Assembly (NCBI RefSeq): GCF_000732325.1
Contig: NZ_BBIW01000002.1
Location: 372,007-436,006 of the forward strand
Direction of reading: 5' to 3'
DNA from: Paenibacillus sp. TCA20
GTDB taxonomy: Bacteria > Bacillota > Bacilli > Paenibacillales > Paenibacillaceae
Length of the DNA: 64,000 nt
A model generated the notes under the pieces. That model had not been told where the DNA came from. It saw nothing but the letters and a program-made list of their open reading frames with translations, and searched no databases. Of this stretch, positions 28,113 to 37,167 are shown one piece after another; position 1 is the stretch's first letter; every line of letters begins with the position of its first letter. The position numbers were made by a program, and so were the translations under genes.

Positions 28113-28979
28113 GTGAATAAGGTACAATTAAACTGGTTTACACTGGATGAAGAGTTTCCGTTCTTTATTCAATATGGCGGTCACGATGAGGATACGACCT
28201 TGCATAGACATAACGAATTCTCAGAACTGGTCATCGTTCTTCAAGGGCATGCAAACCATATCGTTAATAATGAAGTATCCTTTATCAAGAAAGGGCATGT
28301 ATTTGTCATTAACGGCGAGACCGTTCATGGGTACAAGGATCCTCAGGATTTTAGAATCTGCAACATTATGTACAAGGCTGATTTGTTGACCTACATAGGC
28401 TCTGATCTAAATGCTTCAAAAGGTTATCAAGCACTATTTGTACTTGAGCCGCTCTATCGGAACATTCAGTCGAATGCTAGTAAGCTTTATATGTCACTCA
28501 CTAATTTGGACTATGTCACCTCCCTTCTGACTACCATGATTGATGAATATGAGAACAAGCAGCAGGGCTATAAAACAATGCTCATCTCCCGATTTATGGA
28601 GCTGGTTGTGCACTTGTCCCGCCACTATGAGAATAATGATACCGATACGGGTGGCCATGTCATGCACCTGGCTGCAGCGGTTTCCTACATCGAAGATCAT
28701 TACTTGGAGCCGATCACACTTGAAGAGGTTGCAGCGCATGCCGATGTCTCTGTGAGGCATCTGAACCGGATCTTCAAATCCTATTACCAAACCTCACCGA
28801 TGGCGTATCTACAGCGTCTCCGATTAGAGCGGGCCTGTCAGTTGTTGAGATTGACCCGGCTCCCCATTACGGAAATTTCATATCAATCCGGATTCAATGA
28901 CAGTAATTATTTTGCGAGACAATTTAAAAAAGCATATGGCTTCTCCCCCAAAGCATTCAGGCAAAGTGATTCATCCTGA
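28113..28979 (+). CDS. AraC family transcriptional regulator with N-terminal cupin
   Basis: 288 residues, GTG start. The N-terminal AraC-type cupin has the HRHNEFSELVIVLQG motif and ETVHGYK. The C-terminal pair of HTH motifs (about 190-285) contains LEEVAAHADVSVRHLNRIFK and ITEISYQSGFNDSNYFARQF followed by KKAYGFSPKAFR, the canonical AraC signature. It resembles sugar-responsive RhaS/MsmR-type activators. It is divergent from the binding-protein gene and faces the GH43 gene, and probably activates one or both. Confidence 0.88.
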   Translation: MNKVQLNWFTLDEEFPFFIQYGGHDEDTTLHRHNEFSELVIVLQGHANHIVNNEVSFIKKGHVFVINGETVHGYKDPQDFRICNIMYKADLLTYIGSDLNASKGYQALFVLEPLYRNIQSNASKLYMSLTNLDYVTSLLTTMIDEYENKQQGYKTMLISRFMELVVHLSRHYENNDTDTGGHVMHLAAAVSYIEDHYLEPITLEEVAAHADVSVRHLNRIFKSYYQTSPMAYLQRLRLERACQLLRLTRLPITEISYQSGFNDSNYFARQFKKAYGFSPKAFRQSDSS

Positions 28980-29014
28980 TGTATAGAGAAATGTATAGTG
29001 CTATGTAATACAAA

Positions 29015-29060
29015 AAAAGAGATAGATCGACGTCATTCTTGATGTCAATCTGTCTCTTTT
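29015..29060. terminator. Bidirectional terminator between the AraC and GH43 genes
   Basis: A long near-perfect inverted repeat, AAAAGAGA and AGAT.. paired with ..ATCTGTCTCTTTT, with As on the left and Ts on the right. It serves the two convergent genes. Confidence 0.8.
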
Positions 29061-29124
29061 GTCATTTTAAAAAAACATTTAATAGTATTGAATGGTCAGA
29101 AAATAGAGGCTCCTTCATTCTATT

Positions 29125-30642
29125 CTATTCATCTTGAGGTTCATACTCATACCAATCGAAATAGGAAGGCACAGCATCACCAGCAGGACTTGCCGCGAAC
29201 ATCGCAATCATAACCCCCGTAAAACCGCTGGCAACTTCTGTAGACAGGAAGGCCGTCTCCGCCGTTCCAGCTGTAACCGATACAAAACCAGCCGAATCAC
29301 GAAATGAGAAGGTGAAGTATTCTCGGTCGGTTTGAACCTCCAGCTGAACTGGTCCTGAAGGGCAGTCATAATGCTCTTCGACTTTCAAGGAACCTGCGGT
29401 TCTTCTGAATATAATCTTCTTGCATCCATTCACAGAAGCGATCGCCAGTTCATAATGGTATTTCTCATTCATATATACGGTAAGTCCTGCCTCGTCACCA
29501 TCGACCGCAGGCTCAAATTCAACCGAAGTCGTTACTCTGCTCTTAAAATGACTTAGCCTGCGTCCTATGTATGCCGGAGATCCGATATCACCGAGTGTAA
29601 CGGAATCTCCTCGGAGCGCTAGATAACCTGCCCGCTCTGTCAATGACCAGCTATCCGGTCTCGGATTACGCAGAAACGTCCAATCTACTCCAAGCTCAGC
29701 CTGGTCAAAGTCATCTCTAATAGGTTTCTTTGGCAGCGGATTCCCTATAAATTGTGGTGCATCCATAACAGGCTCAACTCGTCCTCCATTACCAATGATT
29801 GGCCATTGATCCTCGGTCCAAGTCACAGGTGCTAGGAATACCTCTCTTCCCAAATGGTGCCTCATCGGGTAAGAAGCCGGCCTGATACCCAAAAATACAG
29901 CCCACCAGCTGCCGTCATGAGCTTCAATGATATCAGCATGGCCTGTAGCGTGAATGCTGCTCTTCAGGCTACGATGGGACAGAATGGGATTATGGGGACA
30001 AGCTTCGAATGGCCCGTAAGGCTGTTTGCTTCTCGCTATGGTCTCCATATGCCCGTACTCGGTTCCCCCCTCGGCCAGCATCAAATAATAGTAATCCCCT
30101 ATCCGGTACAAATGAGGGGCTTCCGGGTATGCGCCTCCTGTTCCCGTCCAGATCAGACGACTGTCTGTCAGCATGTCGCCGGTTTCTATGTCAATCTCAC
30201 ATTGATAAACTCCATCCCCTTGATCTCCGGAACGGGTTGACTGAAAGTAGACACTACCATCCTCATCAAACAAAAGGGAAGGATCAATTCCATCCTGTGC
30301 TACACGTATCGGGTCAGACCATGTTCCTGCCGGATTCTGTGTCTTCACATAGAAATTGCCGATGCCCCCTACGTTTGTCGTTACCATATAGAACCAGCCT
30401 TCATGGTATCGGATTGTAGGAGCAAAGATGCCACATGAGCTCGGTACATTCGTTAAGGGAAGCTGCTGTTCTGTTGTAAGTACATGTCCAATCTGCTCCC
30501 AATTCACGAGATCGATACTATGAAATATTGGTACACCTGGAAAGTATTGAAAAGAGCTGGTAACCAAATAATAGTCTTCACCCACTCTGCAAATGCTGGG
30601 ATCCGGATAAAATCCGGGAATAACAGGGTTTGTGTACTGCAT
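29125..30642 (-). CDS. Glycoside hydrolase family 43 beta-xylosidase-like enzyme
   Basis: 505 residues from ATG 30642, 8 nt after GGAG; GTG 30651 is the longer alternative. The N-terminal five-bladed propeller (about 1-310) opens with NPVIPGFYPDPSIC, containing the general-base Asp. It has GIDPSLLFDEDG with the pKa-modulating Asp and YPEAPHLYRIGDYYYLM with the general-acid Glu. A C-terminal beta-sandwich (about 320-500) matches the XynB-type C2 domain. No signal peptide is seen, so it would act on imported xylo-oligosaccharides in the cytoplasm. It lies next to an AraC regulator and an orphan binding protein, which may form a xylan or arabinoxylan response unit. Confidence 0.9.
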   Translation of the reverse strand: MQYTNPVIPGFYPDPSICRVGEDYYLVTSSFQYFPGVPIFHSIDLVNWEQIGHVLTTEQQLPLTNVPSSCGIFAPTIRYHEGWFYMVTTNVGGIGNFYVKTQNPAGTWSDPIRVAQDGIDPSLLFDEDGSVYFQSTRSGDQGDGVYQCEIDIETGDMLTDSRLIWTGTGGAYPEAPHLYRIGDYYYLMLAEGGTEYGHMETIARSKQPYGPFEACPHNPILSHRSLKSSIHATGHADIIEAHDGSWWAVFLGIRPASYPMRHHLGREVFLAPVTWTEDQWPIIGNGGRVEPVMDAPQFIGNPLPKKPIRDDFDQAELGVDWTFLRNPRPDSWSLTERAGYLALRGDSVTLGDIGSPAYIGRRLSHFKSRVTTSVEFEPAVDGDEAGLTVYMNEKYHYELAIASVNGCKKIIFRRTAGSLKVEEHYDCPSGPVQLEVQTDREYFTFSFRDSAGFVSVTAGTAETAFLSTEVASGFTGVMIAMFAASPAGDAVPSYFDWYEYEPQDE

Positions 30643-30772
30643 ACGATGCACTCCATTCTATCTTTTTAACTTATTAACTAAGATGTACATCATTTTATTG
30701 CATTCCTCCTTCAGAAACCTTGATTAATAAGTCACGTTTCTAGCACGATTTAGACGGGGATTTTATATAAAC

Positions 30773-30798
30773 AAAAAAACGGCCGTATATAACAGCCG
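30773..30798 (-). terminator. Terminator of the GNAT gene
   Basis: CGGCCGT-N5-ACAGCCG stem (30780-30798) followed on the minus strand by seven Ts. It is about 110 nt after the GNAT stop. Confidence 0.65.
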
Positions 30799-30910
30799 CT
30801 TGATCATATTAGTATCAATCAGGATTTGTTAACTTCCTGCTGATCCAATATCACTCCTATTATTCAACTGATAGGAATAGAATCCCTTTATCGACCTTTA
30901 TCGAACCCAG

Positions 30911-31381
30911 TTACAGTGATCTGATATACCATGCATCGCATGCGAAATGCTCCGTATCCATCAGAGGCTTCGTTAAAGCCACAAATCCATTCTTCTGGTA
31001 GAATCGATTAGCCGCAGACATGCTGTTAAACGTTTCGAGGTAACATTCACTGTAGTGCAATCGGGCATAATCCAAAGCGACCTCCAGCAGCTGTCTTGCT
31101 GCTCCCGTACCGCGTGCTTCTTTGAAGGCATACATTTTCTGCAGCTCGCATATATGTGGGAATCCACTGATGGGTCCGATACCACAGCCCGCTATGATCT
31201 TGGAATCCTTCTCGACAACCCAATATTTAGAGCCTTCTTTGTTGTATAGATGATAGAAATCTCCCAAATTCGGATCTGTCCATGCCGTTCCCGGCTTATT
31301 CGCTCCAAATTCAATTAGACAGGTTCTGATTAAATCTTCAACTGGCTTATTATCTCTTTCTTCGATCTCTCTTAATAACAT
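30911..31381 (-). CDS. GNAT family N-acetyltransferase
   Basis: 156 residues, ATG after AGGAGAG. The acetyl-CoA-binding motif A lies around ELQKMYAFKEARGTGAARQLL, and the C-terminal MSAANRFYQKNGF is the motif B/tail seen in many GNATs. The family acetylates amines, from small molecules to protein N termini; the substrate is not predictable. It is the last gene before the purine operon terminator and is transcribed alone. Confidence 0.82.
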   Translation of the reverse strand: MLLREIEERDNKPVEDLIRTCLIEFGANKPGTAWTDPNLGDFYHLYNKEGSKYWVVEKDSKIIAGCGIGPISGFPHICELQKMYAFKEARGTGAARQLLEVALDYARLHYSECYLETFNSMSAANRFYQKNGFVALTKPLMDTEHFACDAWYIRSL

Positions 31382-31567
31382 GATGTAAACTCTCCTATAT
31401 GCATGAATGATTTGGATAATACGTTGTTTCTCGATAGCCTTCTCTGCTATGTATCATAGTGCAAATCCCTTGATCAGACAATGCATCAAGCCAGTTATTC
31501 TCAATAACGTTTGACTAAGATTATACAGAGTATAACTCTCTATCTATTCCACGGCTCGCACAACCTG

Positions 31568-31596
31568 CAAAAAAACAACCCATATCTTATCGATAT
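31568..31596 (-). terminator. Probable terminator of the purine-degradation operon
   Basis: The hairpin CATATC-N5-GATATG, then GGGTTG and T7 on the minus strand, 23 nt after pucE. The stem is short and AT-rich, but the T run is strong. Confidence 0.55.
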
Positions 31597-31618
31597 GAGT
31601 CATTCCAATCCTACTCTA

Positions 31619-32122
31619 TTATTCCTGCACAGGCTTCACCGCACTCGTACAGGCTGCTTGCTGTACAGCGCGAACAATTCCCCCGTATCCAGTACAGCGG
31701 CATAAGTTACCGCAAAGTGCCTTCTCAATCTGCTCCAGGCTCGGTTCAGGATGAGCATCCAGCAATGTTTTGGTCGTCAATATCATGCCTGGTGTGCAAT
31801 ATCCGCACTGGAATCCGCCTTCATCAATAAAAGCCTGCTGTATGGGATGAAGCTCATCATCATTAGAAGGTGCGAGACCTTCAATCGTAACGATCTGCTG
31901 ATGATCACATTGATAAGCCATAAGCAGACAGGAGTTTACCGGCTCATCATTCATTAGCACCATGCAGGCTCCACAGCGGCCAATCTCACAGGCTATTTTC
32001 GTACCTGTCAGCTGAAGACGATCCCGAAGGATCGTCACCAGTCTCTCGGTAGCCGGAACCGTCAGCTGAACATTACTACCATTTATCGTACAGCTCCATT
32101 CGATCATTTCATTTCCCATCAT
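31619..32122 (-). CDS. pucE: Xanthine dehydrogenase iron-sulfur subunit
   Basis: 167 residues with two [2Fe-2S] clusters. The plant-type ferredoxin cluster lies at CEIGRCGACMVLM and the later Cys in SCLL. The second, helical cluster lies at FQCGYCTPGM and CGNLCRCTGYGG. It relays electrons from the molybdenum site of PucD to FAD in PucC. The ATG start overlaps the pucD stop by 4 nt (ATGA). It is the last gene of the operon; the order A-B-C-D-E is the same as in B. subtilis. Confidence 0.93.
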   Translation of the reverse strand: MMGNEMIEWSCTINGSNVQLTVPATERLVTILRDRLQLTGTKIACEIGRCGACMVLMNDEPVNSCLLMAYQCDHQQIVTIEGLAPSNDDELHPIQQAFIDEGGFQCGYCTPGMILTTKTLLDAHPEPSLEQIEKALCGNLCRCTGYGGIVRAVQQAACTSAVKPVQE

Positions 32123-34410
32123 GATGGCTGCACCCCTTCCTTCTTGTCACTGAAAACGGGCTTGATCAGCTGCTCTCTCTGAACAGGCAGCTTATTAAGC
32201 CAGACTCCGGTTGCCTGGTATATCGCACTGACAATAGCAGGAGCCAGAGCAACGGATCCGATCTCTCCTATGCCCCTGGGTCCGAATGGATCATTCTCCG
32301 GCAAATGTTCAATCGCCTCTACATCCAGTCTTTTTTGCATATCTTGAATAGTTGGAATAAGATACGTGTCCAGATTTGTTGTCATGTATTCACTATTCTC
32401 CATGAGGGAATCTTCCATCAGCGTAAACCCGAGGGCCATTCCGCTGCCCCCTTCAATCTGGCCGACATATCCCATGGGGTTCATCACTGGTCCCGCTGCT
32501 ACGACATGTCTGATGTCATCAACCTTCACTTGACCTGACAAGGTATTCACCTCAACCTCTGCCATTACCGCGGCATAGGTATATAAATAATGTCCACCAA
32601 CGACTTCATCGGGGGTTGTGGGGTAATCAAATTTGGTATCAAAGGTAAGCTCTTCAGCTGACGCTAGCTGTGTAATTGCTTGAAATGACAGAACCCTGTA
32701 TTGATCCTCTCTACTCTCCTGGCTCCTGCGCCAAATTCCCCCTGGTCCGGTGACAAGCTCGTGTGCAGGAATCCCGGTCGCCTGGCTGGCGAGAAGAGTT
32801 ATCTTGTCTCGGAATGGTGTCTTTAACCGCTGCAATGCCATCCAAGCCATTGTGGTTGACCGGGAAGCTGTACTGGAACCGCTGTGCGGTACACGATCCG
32901 TATCCCCTATTACGATCTCAAGATCCTCCCGGACACAGTTAAACAGCTCACACAGCATAATTTCGAGGGTCGATACGAGTCCCTGCCCAAATTCCTCGTA
33001 GCTGAAGGCCGCCTCAATCTTCCCCTCCTCATTCAGCCGCAATCTGCCGCCGGCAGGATCAGGTATGCCATAACCAAGACCCGCACCGTGCATTGCTATC
33101 GCAGCACCCTTCCCTTTACGAATCCAAGGTGGAAGCTCGGTACGCTCCTCTTGTATCCATAGATCTGAATGATGAACGGCTTCCCATACTTCCTGCAGCC
33201 CGTTTGTAACCAAAATTTGCTGACCAAGTGGTCCCGGATCACCGTTACTTCTGAGGTTCCGTCTTCTTAGCTCCCAAGGATCTATTCCTAGCTGTGCAGC
33301 AGCCCGATCCATCTGCCCTTCCATAGCAAAGATTGCCTGATTTCCGCCAAACCCTCTGAACTCGCCAGAAACTCCATTATTGGTATAGACCGATAGCCCT
33401 TCCACATCTACATGTGGAATGGAATAAGGACCCATGGAATGCTCTGTCGCAAAGTTCAATACAGGCGCGCCAAGCGTGGCATAAGCTCCTGTATCGGCGG
33501 TAATCCTTACACGATGAGCGGTTATCATCCCTTCTTTCGTAAAACCGGTCTCCATCTCAATCTTCATCGGATGCCGTTTCAACCCGGCACGTACAGACTC
33601 TTTGCGAGAATTATGAATTTTGACTGGACGTTTAGTTCTCAGGGCGAGCAGCGCACCGTAGGGCTGAACATTCAGCTCATCCTTTCCTCCAAACGATCCG
33701 CCTATAGGGCTCGAGACAACCCGAATCATTTCCTCTTCCATGTTTAAAATACGGGATAGCTGCATTCTGTCCTTGTATCCATGCTGGGTCGGTGCGTACA
33801 CACTGAGTCTGCCGTTCTCTTCCGGAACGAACAGTCCTCCTTCTGTTTCCATATAAGTGTGCATTTGACGAGGCGTATAGTATGTCTCTCTGATGATATG
33901 CTCTGTTTCTATCCATGCAGCTTCTGCATTCCCTCTCTTCACTTCTGTACGATGCAAAATATTGCCATGCGGGTGGAGCTTAGGCGCATCTGGAGCAAGC
34001 GCTGCTTCTGGGGAGCTGAGTGGTGACAGCACCTCATATTCGACCTTGATCAGCTTAAGGGCAGCTTCCGCTATTTCCAGCGTGTCTGCAGCTACTGCTG
34101 CGACTGCGTCTCCTGTGTAGCGAACAAATTCATCACAGAAGACAGGCTGATCAGGGGTAGCGATGCCGAAGGCATTCATCCCTGGAACATCCTTATGGGT
34201 AAGCACGGCTTGCACACCAGGAAGACCTTCAGCAGCCGCTGTATCTACACTAATGATCCTCGCATAGGGATGGATGCTTCGAAGTACCCTTCCATATAAC
34301 ATGCCGGGAAGTGATTTATCGGTTAAATATTGAAGTGTTCCGGTTACTTTTTCTTTGCCGTCTGGACGGGTATACCATCTCTTTCCGCTGTTTTCCTTGT
34401 TTAGCCGCAT
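32119..34410 (-). CDS. pucD: Xanthine dehydrogenase molybdenum-binding subunit
   Basis: 763 residues of the xanthine dehydrogenase large-subunit family. Landmarks are SSPIGGSFGGKDELNVQ (Mo-pterin region), the substrate-binding Arg in GEFRGFGGNQ, and near the C terminus GPRGIGEIGS, containing the catalytic Glu. It oxidises hypoxanthine/xanthine to urate, with the MCD cofactor matured by PucA and PucB. RBS GGAG lies before ATG 34410, 30 nt after pucC. Confidence 0.93.
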   Translation of the reverse strand: MRLNKENSGKRWYTRPDGKEKVTGTLQYLTDKSLPGMLYGRVLRSIHPYARIISVDTAAAEGLPGVQAVLTHKDVPGMNAFGIATPDQPVFCDEFVRYTGDAVAAVAADTLEIAEAALKLIKVEYEVLSPLSSPEAALAPDAPKLHPHGNILHRTEVKRGNAEAAWIETEHIIRETYYTPRQMHTYMETEGGLFVPEENGRLSVYAPTQHGYKDRMQLSRILNMEEEMIRVVSSPIGGSFGGKDELNVQPYGALLALRTKRPVKIHNSRKESVRAGLKRHPMKIEMETGFTKEGMITAHRVRITADTGAYATLGAPVLNFATEHSMGPYSIPHVDVEGLSVYTNNGVSGEFRGFGGNQAIFAMEGQMDRAAAQLGIDPWELRRRNLRSNGDPGPLGQQILVTNGLQEVWEAVHHSDLWIQEERTELPPWIRKGKGAAIAMHGAGLGYGIPDPAGGRLRLNEEGKIEAAFSYEEFGQGLVSTLEIMLCELFNCVREDLEIVIGDTDRVPHSGSSTASRSTTMAWMALQRLKTPFRDKITLLASQATGIPAHELVTGPGGIWRRSQESREDQYRVLSFQAITQLASAEELTFDTKFDYPTTPDEVVGGHYLYTYAAVMAEVEVNTLSGQVKVDDIRHVVAAGPVMNPMGYVGQIEGGSGMALGFTLMEDSLMENSEYMTTNLDTYLIPTIQDMQKRLDVEAIEHLPENDPFGPRGIGEIGSVALAPAIVSAIYQATGVWLNKLPVQREQLIKPVFSDKKEGVQPS

Positions 34411-34440
34411 GAAGCTTCACACTCCTTCTCCCATGACTAC

Positions 34441-35340
34441 CTAGTTCAAGGACTTCCATAAGCTCGATACAATCAGATTAGAAGCCGATAGCTTACGATA
34501 AGAATCTGAGGCATACAGATCTGAATAGGTTACGAACTCTGCTTCAATCGTTTCTGCCAGCTTGGTTAGAGAGGCTTCGCTCATCTTATGTTCGCGCAGC
34601 AAGGCTTCACTTTCTCTAAGCCTCATCGCGTGACCGGAGCCTCCACCTGCTGCAATCGCTATGGAATCCCATGTGCCTGCCTCATTTATGGAACCATGAA
34701 CTGCAACGGTCACTAATGAAGGGGTAAAAGCTTCTCTTCTGCCGATTTTGTGAAAGAAGGATACAGGTCGGTATTTCTGACCATGCGTATGGATCCTCGT
34801 TTCTACTGGAATATAGATGTTCAGCAGCAGATCAGAAGCATTACGCTGTCCTGTTTTCCACTCCTCAAGCCAGGACAGCAGGCTCTTTTCTTCAAGCCCC
34901 TTCTCGGTAAGCCATAGCAATGAAGCATCATAGACGAGTAGGGCTGGAATGATATCGCCCACACCTGAAGCAACATTGCCCCCGATGGTGGCTAGATTCC
35001 GAATAGAAGGAGCCGCGATGACTTCAGCTGCATCATGAATGAGTCGGAAGCTGTCCCGAAATCGAATATCCTCGGTACATGTCCGGAGCCTGCACATGGC
35101 TCCAATATTCAGCTTCTCTGGATCTTCTGATATGTTCCGAATCTCCGGGATTCGATTCAGGCTGATTAGATGCTCGGGCATCAGCGCCGTACCCATCTCC
35201 CACTGTGTTCGAAGAAGCGTTGTACCTGAAGCCCAGACAAAGCCTGCATTCAATTTTTCTGCTATATTCCTTGCTTCATATATATCTCCAGGCTGCCATA
35301 CCGTGGGATAAGTGATTGGCTTATGCTCATTCAATGACAT
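34441..35340 (-). CDS. pucC: Xanthine dehydrogenase FAD-binding subunit
   Basis: 299 residues of the CoxM/XdhB family. The FAD-binding VWASGTTLLRTQWE near the N terminus and IRNLATIGGNVASG about residues 112-125 match the family (AGGT.L and TIGGN signatures, the first slightly altered). The C-terminal CO_deh_flav_C domain follows. RBS AGGAGG lies 7-8 nt before the ATG. It passes electrons from PucE to the terminal acceptor. Confidence 0.92.
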   Translation of the reverse strand: MSLNEHKPITYPTVWQPGDIYEARNIAEKLNAGFVWASGTTLLRTQWEMGTALMPEHLISLNRIPEIRNISEDPEKLNIGAMCRLRTCTEDIRFRDSFRLIHDAAEVIAAPSIRNLATIGGNVASGVGDIIPALLVYDASLLWLTEKGLEEKSLLSWLEEWKTGQRNASDLLLNIYIPVETRIHTHGQKYRPVSFFHKIGRREAFTPSLVTVAVHGSINEAGTWDSIAIAAGGGSGHAMRLRESEALLREHKMSEASLTKLAETIEAEFVTYSDLYASDSYRKLSASNLIVSSLWKSLN

Positions 35341-35361
35341 TGAAGTACCTCCTTCAGCTTC

Positions 35362-36012
35362 CTATGTATCTTCATAGAGATCATCTGAATGCAAATGTAC
35401 AAGCTGCCTTTCCTTCGACAGTTTTTGTTTGATTACAGCAAGCTCTTCCTTTGTATCTGCGTCCAGAAACTGATCTTTATTAAAAGGAATACCGATTCCT
35501 TGAATAGTGCTGCTTCGCAGCAGTTTGCGTGCGCCTTCATCCCCTTTGAGCTGCATTAAAGAGTTGAACATGGTACGGCTAAACAAAATGGGCGGCTTAA
35601 GCTCGTCATGATCTTTGGCTGCTACATAATCAAGATCAGGAGAAGACTTTAAACGTGCAATCAGTTGATTGATGTGAGCCTGTTGAATGAGGGGCTGGTC
35701 TGCAAGCAGTATCATGGCACAATCGGCTCCTTTTTCCTTCACTGTTCTGATTCCTTGCCGCAGAGAATATGCCATTCCATCCCGTGCTTCATGGCACACG
35801 GATATATATACCTTCTGCTCTTCAGCTGTACTGACCCATGTCAGCGGATCATCCGGTCTAACGACCACGACGATGAAGTCCAGCTCAGAAGCAACCACCT
35901 GTTGAAGTACTACAGCTCCCATCGTCATCTCATCAACCAGAGGAAGATTCACCTTGGGTTCACCCATTCGCTGACTGTTTCCTGCAGCTAGAATAATTCC
36001 TGCCTTCCGCAT
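35362..36012 (-). CDS. pucB: Molybdenum cofactor nucleotidyltransferase (MocA-like)
   Basis: 216 residues with the nucleotidyltransferase signature ILAAGNSQRMGEPK at the N terminus and LLADQPLI, the metal-binding loop, in the middle. It converts Mo-molybdopterin to the cytosine dinucleotide form needed by xanthine dehydrogenase. It starts inside the 3' end of pucA: the two reading frames overlap by 53 nt, and its RBS AAGGAGGAG lies within pucA. Confidence 0.92.
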   Translation of the reverse strand: MRKAGIILAAGNSQRMGEPKVNLPLVDEMTMGAVVLQQVVASELDFIVVVVRPDDPLTWVSTAEEQKVYISVCHEARDGMAYSLRQGIRTVKEKGADCAMILLADQPLIQQAHINQLIARLKSSPDLDYVAAKDHDELKPPILFSRTMFNSLMQLKGDEGARKLLRSSTIQGIGIPFNKDQFLDADTKEELAVIKQKLSKERQLVHLHSDDLYEDT

Positions 36013-37063
36013 TTAGCTTCTCCTCCTTACCGGCACCCCAGGGCTGACCTCTTTTAACGGAGATCAGCTCTGCAACGATAGCAATCGCTATCTCCTCTGG
36101 TCCTTCTGATCCAATCGTTAAGCCCACCGGTGCGTGTAAACGAGGCAATGAAGGCAGGCCGTCTATCAATCTGGAAGTTCTCGTCCGGGAACCCAGAATA
36201 CCTAAATAGGTGTATGGTATATCTGCAATTGAAGCTGAATTTACATTTGTATCTGCAGCTGACAACAATTCGAGGAAGCCTCGTTCATGTGGATAATGGT
36301 GACTTAGCAGCAAAATATAATCTTGACTTGTTATTTGGAGGCGAGGATAGATTTCAGCTGGAAAACCAACCAAGAGCTCTGCACCCGGGAATCGGTCTGC
36401 ACTGACAAGCGCTTCACGCCAGTCAGCTACCACTACTCGAAACCCGGAAGCCAGTGCCATGCGAACGACAGGAATTGTGTCATTGCCCGCACCGATTACA
36501 ATAAGCCTCGGCTTCGGTGTGTAGGTATTAGAGTAAAGCCATGCCCCACTGTTCCACTTTTGAGCTGCGTAACTTGGATGGTGGGTTATTTTGGCATGTG
36601 ATTTGAAGGGTTCGCTATCCTTATGGGGAATGCATTGAACGGAATAATCTCGAATAGCTCCCTCGTCCGCAGAGCAATTTCTACGCAGATCAACTTGAAT
36701 TCCGCGATCTAGCAGCCCGCCCATTTCCAGCAGGATCTGCTTCAACGCCTCATCGACAGGCTCCAGCAGAATGTGGAGCAAACCGCCGCAGCCGATGTTC
36801 TCGCCCCAAGAGAGGTCATCGTCCGGGCGCATATCATAGACGATTTTTTGAGGGCATCCAGTAGACATTACATACTCTGCATGCAAGGAGAGATCGGTCT
36901 CTATACATCCAGGACTAATGCTTCCATACATGAGCCCCTGTTCTGAGAACAGCATAGATACGCCTTGTTTGCGGTAGGCATGACCTTCTACATATACAGC
37001 GGTAGCAAGCACAAACTTTGTTTCCGTGGTTTGAACCAGCTTGCAGATATCATGCATTTCCAT
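35960..37063 (-). CDS. pucA: XdhC/CoxI family xanthine dehydrogenase maturation factor
   Basis: 367 residues. The N-terminal XdhC/CoxI domain (MHDICKLVQTTETKFVLATA, then GCIETDL and GENIGCGGLLHILLEP) is followed by a Rossmann-like XdhC_C domain (LIVIGAGNDTIPVVRMA, ILLLSHHYPHERGFLE, GILGSRTRTSR). XdhC proteins bind and insert sulfurated Mo cofactor into xanthine dehydrogenase. RBS GGAGGGG lies before the ATG. The extreme C terminus is encoded in the overlap with pucB and is lower in family similarity. Confidence 0.9.
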   Translation of the reverse strand: MEMHDICKLVQTTETKFVLATAVYVEGHAYRKQGVSMLFSEQGLMYGSISPGCIETDLSLHAEYVMSTGCPQKIVYDMRPDDDLSWGENIGCGGLLHILLEPVDEALKQILLEMGGLLDRGIQVDLRRNCSADEGAIRDYSVQCIPHKDSEPFKSHAKITHHPSYAAQKWNSGAWLYSNTYTPKPRLIVIGAGNDTIPVVRMALASGFRVVVADWREALVSADRFPGAELLVGFPAEIYPRLQITSQDYILLLSHHYPHERGFLELLSAADTNVNSASIADIPYTYLGILGSRTRTSRLIDGLPSLPRLHAPVGLTIGSEGPEEIAIAIVAELISVKRGQPWGAGKEEKLNAEGRNYSSCRKQSANG

Positions 37064-37126
37064 ACCGATCCCCTCCTAAATGATATTGGCGGCTTCATAA
37101 AGCTGACATGGCTTCAGAATGCATAA

Positions 37127-37152
37127 ATACGAGCGGCAGCTGCCGCCCGTAT
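37127..37152. repeat. GC-rich intercistronic hairpin upstream of pucA
   Basis: A 26-nt inverted repeat (ATACGAGCGGCAG / CTGCCGCCCGTAT, one mismatch) in the 104-nt gap between the deaminase-like gene and pucA. This is the longest gap inside the operon. No T run follows on the minus strand, so it is more likely a processing or attenuation element than a full terminator. Confidence 0.55.
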
Positions 37153-37167
37153 CCGGGACAATCCATG

